A stretch of 19,100 bases of DNA from an uncultured Muribaculaceae bacterium. Lineage in GTDB: Bacteria > Bacteroidota > Bacteroidia > Bacteroidales > Muribaculaceae. Position 1 is the stretch's first letter, and each line of letters starts with the position of its first letter. The position numbers and the translations under genes are program-made. Shown here one piece after another: positions 15,407 through 19,100 of this stretch. The stretch covers positions 1 through 19,100 of the forward strand of contig CAJUBM010000050.1 in NCBI GenBank assembly GCA_910584735.1, given 5' to 3'. Under the pieces are notes generated by a model. It was not told the DNA's origin, ran no database searches, and saw only the letters and a list, made by a program, of their open reading frames with translations.

Positions 15407-17794
15407 ATGAAGAGAACACTTGCATCGGCTCTGGCAGCGACAATAACATTAGGAGCGATGGCAATCCCGGCAAAAAAGGGGTTGAAGATACAGGCTACCG
15501 ACATCGGAGGGAACACTATAGAGGTGTCGTTAGTCGGAGATGAACATTTCCATTATTATGTGGCGGCCGACGGCACCCCTATGGAATACGATGCAGACGG
15601 GAAGATGCAGCCTATATCGGAACAAGCTCTGAAATCACGTAGGGAGGCCGCCCGTAGCCTACGGAGGCAAAAAGCCTCGATATCCGACCACAACCAGTCG
15701 CAGGTTCCCCACACAGGTTCCCCGAGGATACCTATAATATTGGTTGACTACTCCGACAAGCATTTTCTTCACGGAGATGATGCAATAACCACTTTCAACG
15801 AATTCTTCCAGCAAGGAGCAAAAAGCGCACGGCAATATTTCGTTGACAATTCAAACGGAAGGTTCACCCCCCAGTTTGATGTTTACGGCCCGTTCCGACT
15901 TAAAAACAGGCGCAGTTACTACGGAGGATATGACTATTACGGCAACGATGAGCGGCCCGGCACAATGGTAGCTGAAGCCTGTCTGGGATTGAATGACGAG
16001 ATAGATTTCAGCCTCTATGACAACAACGGAGATGGCGAATGTGACGTTGTAATAGTGCTCTATGCCGGTGACGGGCAGGCTTCGTCAGGCAACGTACAGG
16101 CAGTATGGCCCTGCCAATGGAGCCTTTATTTCTCGGATTACGGACGGTCGCTCACCATGGACGGCGTACGCGTAAACGATTTCGCGGTGTTCAACGAGGT
16201 TCATGGCGATAATCAAAATGCCATTGACGGTATCGGCACTTTTTGCCACGAATTCTCGCACTGCCTGGGACTTCCCGACTTCTACGACACCAACTATGCC
16301 GGCAACTACGGCATGGGGCCATGGTCGCTTATGGACTATGGCTCATATAACGATGGTACCTACACACCAATCGGATATTCGGCGTATGAGAAGTGGTTCA
16401 TGGGCTGGATTGACGACATACCCGAACCGGAACCGGGCAGCACACTCTCATTCCCCATTTTCAATCAGAAAGACGAGGCCGCCGATGTGGCCTACCGCAT
16501 AATCAACGATAGCAGACCTGACGAGTATTTCGTAATGGAAAACCGTGCACGGCAAGGCTGGGACGAATTCATCCCGGCCGAGGGGCTGATGATATATCAT
16601 GTCGATTATGACCGGAACGCATGGGATAACAACGAAGTAAACGATGACTCTCCCGAACGCATGGCAATAGTGGCCGCTGACGGACGCCGCACAGATGAGA
16701 CAACGGAGGGTGACCTCTACCCCTATCTAAATAACAATTCCTTTACCGACACCTCATATCCGGCATCGCTCACTAACACCAGACAGCCAATGCGCAAGCC
16801 GGTAACAGAGATTTCACGCGATTCATATTCCGGAATCGTAACCTGCCGGTTTATGGCAGACGCCCTGCCGGAACTCGACCCTCCGGCCCTCGACAATGAG
16901 AATCCACCCTCGGAAGATGTGATGGCTCCCACAACCGACGGCTTCACCGCCGTATGGCCTGCCGCAGAGACCGACTTGGAGGTCACATACACGCTCGAAG
17001 TACGTCCTTACAGCGAGAAGCGCACCACTCTGCTGGTTGACGGTGATTTCACGCAGGGTTCATGCACCTGGGATGTCGACGGTTACGTGAATCCTGAGGA
17101 CAATTCGCTCCATGTAGGTTCCGGCAAAAAAATCGGAGCCGTAATCTCCCCGACATTCGAGCAGACTTCGGCCGACGATATATCAGTTATTTTCCGTGCC
17201 AAAAGCTACGGCAACGACTACGGCGTCAACCTGCGCGTATGCCTGCTCAACACCTCAGGCACACAGATCGCCTCCGAATCTACGGCAATCAACTCAGGGT
17301 TCAATGATTACATGGTAAAATTCCCCAATATCGCAGCCGGATCCTACCGTGTAAAAGTGGAAACACTCGCAGCCGGTAAACGTGCCAACCTGAAATGGGT
17401 GCATATCTACAAAGGAGATGCTTCCGATGAACTGGAAGACACTCCGGCACAGGCCGCAAGCTCAGAAACGCCTGACAATCCCGCCACGGAGACACTGCTT
17501 ATAGAGGATATCGCCACCACATCCTACACCGTAAAAGGCCTCACTCCCGGCGGAATATATAACTGGCGTGTACGAACCGTAGCCGTAGATGACACCCAGG
17601 CCAATCCATCCGGCTGGTCGGCCCCGATAACTGTCACACTTCCCGGCCAATCGGTTATCACCACCACAATAGCTGACGACACTCAGACAGCCACATATTA
17701 CGACCTTACAGGCCGTCCTGTTGCCAACCCCACATCGGGCATCTACATCCGCCGTAGAGGTGCAAAGGTTGAAAAAATCATCATGAACCGCTAA
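15407..17794 (+). CDS. Secreted M6-family zinc metalloprotease with Fn3 and sorting tail
   Basis: This is an immune-inhibitor-A-like M6 endopeptidase, expected to be secreted or surface-bound and to cut extracellular proteins (family knowledge). From the ATG at 15407 the 795 residues start with a signal peptide (MKRTLASALAATITLGAMA). A propeptide-like region (about 20-105) follows, then the catalytic domain from about 106 (RIPIILVDYSD). The zinc motif HEFSHCLGLPD is at 281-291, followed by the glycine-rich MGPWSLMDYGSY. A calcium-loop-like DNNGDGECD lies at about 205-213. C-terminal to this are an Fn3-like segment, a carbohydrate-binding/anchor-like module (about 580-690), a second Fn3-like segment and the tail YYDLTGRPVANPTSGIYI...EKIIMNR. 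In-frame ATGs reach back to 15215, but they precede the promoter at 15281-15310. A strong hairpin terminator follows. Confidence 0.92.
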   Translation: MKRTLASALAATITLGAMAIPAKKGLKIQATDIGGNTIEVSLVGDEHFHYYVAADGTPMEYDADGKMQPISEQALKSRREAARSLRRQKASISDHNQSQVPHTGSPRIPIILVDYSDKHFLHGDDAITTFNEFFQQGAKSARQYFVDNSNGRFTPQFDVYGPFRLKNRRSYYGGYDYYGNDERPGTMVAEACLGLNDEIDFSLYDNNGDGECDVVIVLYAGDGQASSGNVQAVWPCQWSLYFSDYGRSLTMDGVRVNDFAVFNEVHGDNQNAIDGIGTFCHEFSHCLGLPDFYDTNYAGNYGMGPWSLMDYGSYNDGTYTPIGYSAYEKWFMGWIDDIPEPEPGSTLSFPIFNQKDEAADVAYRIINDSRPDEYFVMENRARQGWDEFIPAEGLMIYHVDYDRNAWDNNEVNDDSPERMAIVAADGRRTDETTEGDLYPYLNNNSFTDTSYPASLTNTRQPMRKPVTEISRDSYSGIVTCRFMADALPELDPPALDNENPPSEDVMAPTTDGFTAVWPAAETDLEVTYTLEVRPYSEKRTTLLVDGDFTQGSCTWDVDGYVNPEDNSLHVGSGKKIGAVISPTFEQTSADDISVIFRAKSYGNDYGVNLRVCLLNTSGTQIASESTAINSGFNDYMVKFPNIAAGSYRVKVETLAAGKRANLKWVHIYKGDASDELEDTPAQAASSETPDNPATETLLIEDIATTSYTVKGLTPGGIYNWRVRTVAVDDTQANPSGWSAPITVTLPGQSVITTTIADDTQTATYYDLTGRPVANPTSGIYIRRRGAKVEKIIMNR

Positions 17795-17820
17795 CAACCG
17801 TATTAATCCATAAAATCAGT

Positions 17821-17866
17821 AAAGTGATGTGCCAAAATTCATTTTTTGGCACATCACTTTTATCAT
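17821..17866 (+). terminator. Intrinsic terminator of the M6 metalloprotease
   Basis: There is a perfect 17-bp stem, AAAGTGATGTGCCAAAA (17821-17837) with TTTTGGCACATCACTTT (17844-17860), and the loop TTCATT. It is followed by TATCAT, with the T run TTT at the end of the stem. It begins 26 nt after the stop codon of the protease gene. Confidence 0.8.
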
Positions 17867-18068
17867 ATGACGCTCTTGCCAAAGGTAACTTTATAGTGGC
17901 GCCGGACCTCCGGGACGGCAGGCCACCCGAAGATGCGGAGCCGAATTATAGACACTAACTACCCTTAAAACAATAGCTTACATTCTTCCACTGAGCCTCT
18001 TCGGGTGGCCTGCCGTCCCGGAGGTCCGGCGCCACTATAAAGTTACCTTTGACAAGAGCGTTATATAA
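17863..18068. repeat. Long, nearly perfect inverted repeat (possible MITE or giant hairpin)
   Basis: The left arm 17871-17933 and right arm 17998-18060 are reverse complements over 63 bp with a single mismatch (C at 17879 versus A at 18052). Outside this, TCATATGA (17863-17870) and TTATATAA (18061-18068) still match at 6 of 8 positions, extending the arms to 71 bp. The centre (17934-17997, 64 nt) is not palindromic. The arms are GC-rich (with GGCGCC and CCGGACCTCCGG), while the centre is AT-rich. There is no gene, no transposase and no clear target-site duplication. The element lies exactly between the M6 terminator and the gdhA terminator, and its edges run into their tails. The origin is unknown: a MITE-like non-autonomous element, a conserved intergenic repeat or a structured RNA are all possible. 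Confidence 0.88.
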
Positions 18069-18104
18069 AAAAGTCGGTGTATCAAAATTTTGACACACCG
18101 ACCT
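18069..18104 (-). terminator. Intrinsic terminator of gdhA
   Basis: In the minus-strand RNA the stem is GTCGGTGTGTCAAAA (18102-18088) with TTTTGATACACCGAC (18087-18073), 15 bp including one G-U pair, followed by TTTTTTATATAA. On the plus strand that same position is an A-C mismatch, so the hairpin is tuned to the gdhA transcript. It begins 43 nt after the gdhA stop. Confidence 0.85.
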
Positions 18105-18146
18105 ATTTTCTCAGACAGGCAAGAGCCTGCCATCATAATTTCTCTA

Positions 18147-19100
18147 TCAGCAAACGCCCTGTTCCATCATGGCGTTGGCAACCTTCATGAAGCCTGCGAT
18201 GTTGGCGCCCTTCATGTAGTTGAGGTAACCGTCAGCCTGACGTCCGTAAGCGATGCACTGCTCGTGAATCGAAGCCATAATCTGGTGGAGCTTGGCATCA
18301 ACCTCTTCAGCAGCCCACTGGAGATGTTCTGCATCCTGGGTCATTTCCAGACCTGAGCAGGCAACACCACCGGCGTTCACAGCCTTACCGGGAGCATAGT
18401 TGAGCTTGTTCTCGATGAAGCAGTCGATGGCCTCGGGGGTGCAACCCATGTTGGAAACTTCAGCTACGAGCTGTACGCCGTTGGCAACCATCATCTTGGC
18501 ATCCTCACCGTTAACCTCGTTCTGGGTAGCGCAGGGGAGGCAGATGTCAACTTTCTGTTCCCAGGGTTTCTTGCCTGCGAAGAAAGTAGCGCCGGGGAAC
18601 TTCTCTGCATACGGAGCAACGATGTCGTTACCCGATGAGCGGAGTTCGAGCATGTAGTTGATCTTCTCGCCGGAAACGCCTTCGGGATCGTAGATATAGC
18701 CGTCCGGGCCGGAGATAGTAACCACCTTTGCACCAAGCTCGGTAGCCTTTGTTGCAGCACCCCATGCCACGTTGCCGAAACCGGAGATAGCAACAGTCTT
18801 ACCCTTGAGGTCTTCACCCTTCACAGCGAGCATGTTCTGCACGAAATAGAGGGCGCCGAAACCTGTAGCCTCAGGACGAAGACGGCTACCGCCGAAATCG
18901 AAGCCCTTGCCGGTAAAGGTGCCTGTACATTCACGGGTGAGTTTCTTGTACATACCGTACATATATCCAACCTCGCGGCCACCTACGCCTATGTCGCCTG
19001 CAGGGACATCCTGGTCGGGACCGATGTTGCGCCAGAGTTCGAGGATGAAGGCCTGGCAGAAACGCATAATCTCGCGGTCGCTCTTGCCACGGGGCGAGAA
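18147..19100 (-). CDS. gdhA: NADP-type glutamate dehydrogenase, N-terminal part outside window
   Basis: This enzyme catalyses reversible reductive amination of 2-oxoglutarate with ammonia, the main ammonium-assimilation and glutamate route in Bacteroidales (family knowledge). The last 318 codons are present. They open in frame with SPRGKSDREIMRFCQAF at the window edge and contain the catalytic-Asp region PAGDIGVGGREVGYM. The Rossmann fold follows, with the dinucleotide motif GFGNVAWGA, and then the conserved NAGGVACSGLEM. The length and motifs fit the hexameric bacterial enzyme of about 445 residues. The catalytic lysines lie upstream, beyond the window. An ATG at 19067 is internal, not the start. 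The gene ends with tandem stops TGA-TAG and is followed by a strong terminator. Confidence 0.97.
   Translation of the reverse strand, partial: FSPRGKSDREIMRFCQAFILELWRNIGPDQDVPAGDIGVGGREVGYMYGMYKKLTRECTGTFTGKGFDFGGSRLRPEATGFGALYFVQNMLAVKGEDLKGKTVAISGFGNVAWGAATKATELGAKVVTISGPDGYIYDPEGVSGEKINYMLELRSSGNDIVAPYAEKFPGATFFAGKKPWEQKVDICLPCATQNEVNGEDAKMMVANGVQLVAEVSNMGCTPEAIDCFIENKLNYAPGKAVNAGGVACSGLEMTQDAEHLQWAAEEVDAKLHQIMASIHEQCIAYGRQADGYLNYMKGANIAGFMKVANAMMEQGVC

Noticed and set aside
17871..18060. Insertion sequence with lost transposase or CRISPR repeat pair
   Set aside because: No transposase remnant in the 64-nt centre, no target duplication, and the repeats are inverted and only two in number.
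17952..18068. Small plus-strand open frame through the right arm of the long inverted repeat
   Set aside because: No ATG or good alternative start, and the same frame exists in the opposite arm; better explained by the repeat itself than by a gene.

Overview
The window looks like a Bacteroidales chromosome, most likely Muribaculaceae or a close relative. Evidence: the FtsH, RsfS and hexameric glutamate dehydrogenase sequences are of Bacteroidetes type. Several promoters fit the Bacteroidetes consensus TTG-N19..21-TAnnTTTG, and Shine-Dalgarno motifs are not evident. A DUF3943 protein, a BspA-type leucine-rich-repeat protein and several secreted proteins with gingipain/T9SS-like C-terminal tails are also present. 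Base composition and coding style are fairly even across the window. There is no transposase, integrase, phage gene or CRISPR array. The family assignment rests on recognition, not on a search.

Layout. 1-61 is the 5' part of a minus-strand tRNA-Arg(ACG) with its own consensus promoter at 112-141. 181-222 is the likely terminator of the minus-strand pair rsfS-ftsH (2829 down to 246). 3124-4362 (minus) is a LolC/LolE-type FtsX permease. 4575-5558 (plus) is a DUF3943 protein. 5677-7764 (plus) is an orphan TPR-type sensor histidine kinase, which converges on and overlaps by 11 bp a minus-strand LRR_5 secreted protein (7754-8692). 8955-10418 (plus) is an HtrA/DegP periplasmic protease, separated by a bidirectional hairpin from a 1514-residue secreted multidomain adhesin-like protein on minus (10512-15056). 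A compact divergent promoter region (about 15221-15310) separates that gene from a secreted M6-family metalloprotease (15407-17794, plus). The window ends with the C-terminal 318 codons of NADP-type glutamate dehydrogenase on minus (18147 to beyond 19100).

How they fit together. Much of the window serves the cell envelope: FtsH (inner-membrane quality control), a lipoprotein-release type permease, HtrA (periplasmic quality control), a membrane sensor kinase and three exported proteins. All three exported proteins end in the same kind of short tail (G-[IV]-Y ... K-[VI]-x(2,4)-R), which suggests a common sorting route, possibly type IX secretion.

Most unusual feature. Between the M6 protease terminator and the gdhA terminator lies a nearly perfect inverted repeat with arms of 63 bp (71 bp counting a less perfect AT-rich edge) around a 64-nt centre. 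It contains no gene. It could be a MITE-like element or a very long RNA hairpin, and it is the best candidate here for something undescribed. The rest of the window reads as ordinary core genome plus secreted accessory proteins.
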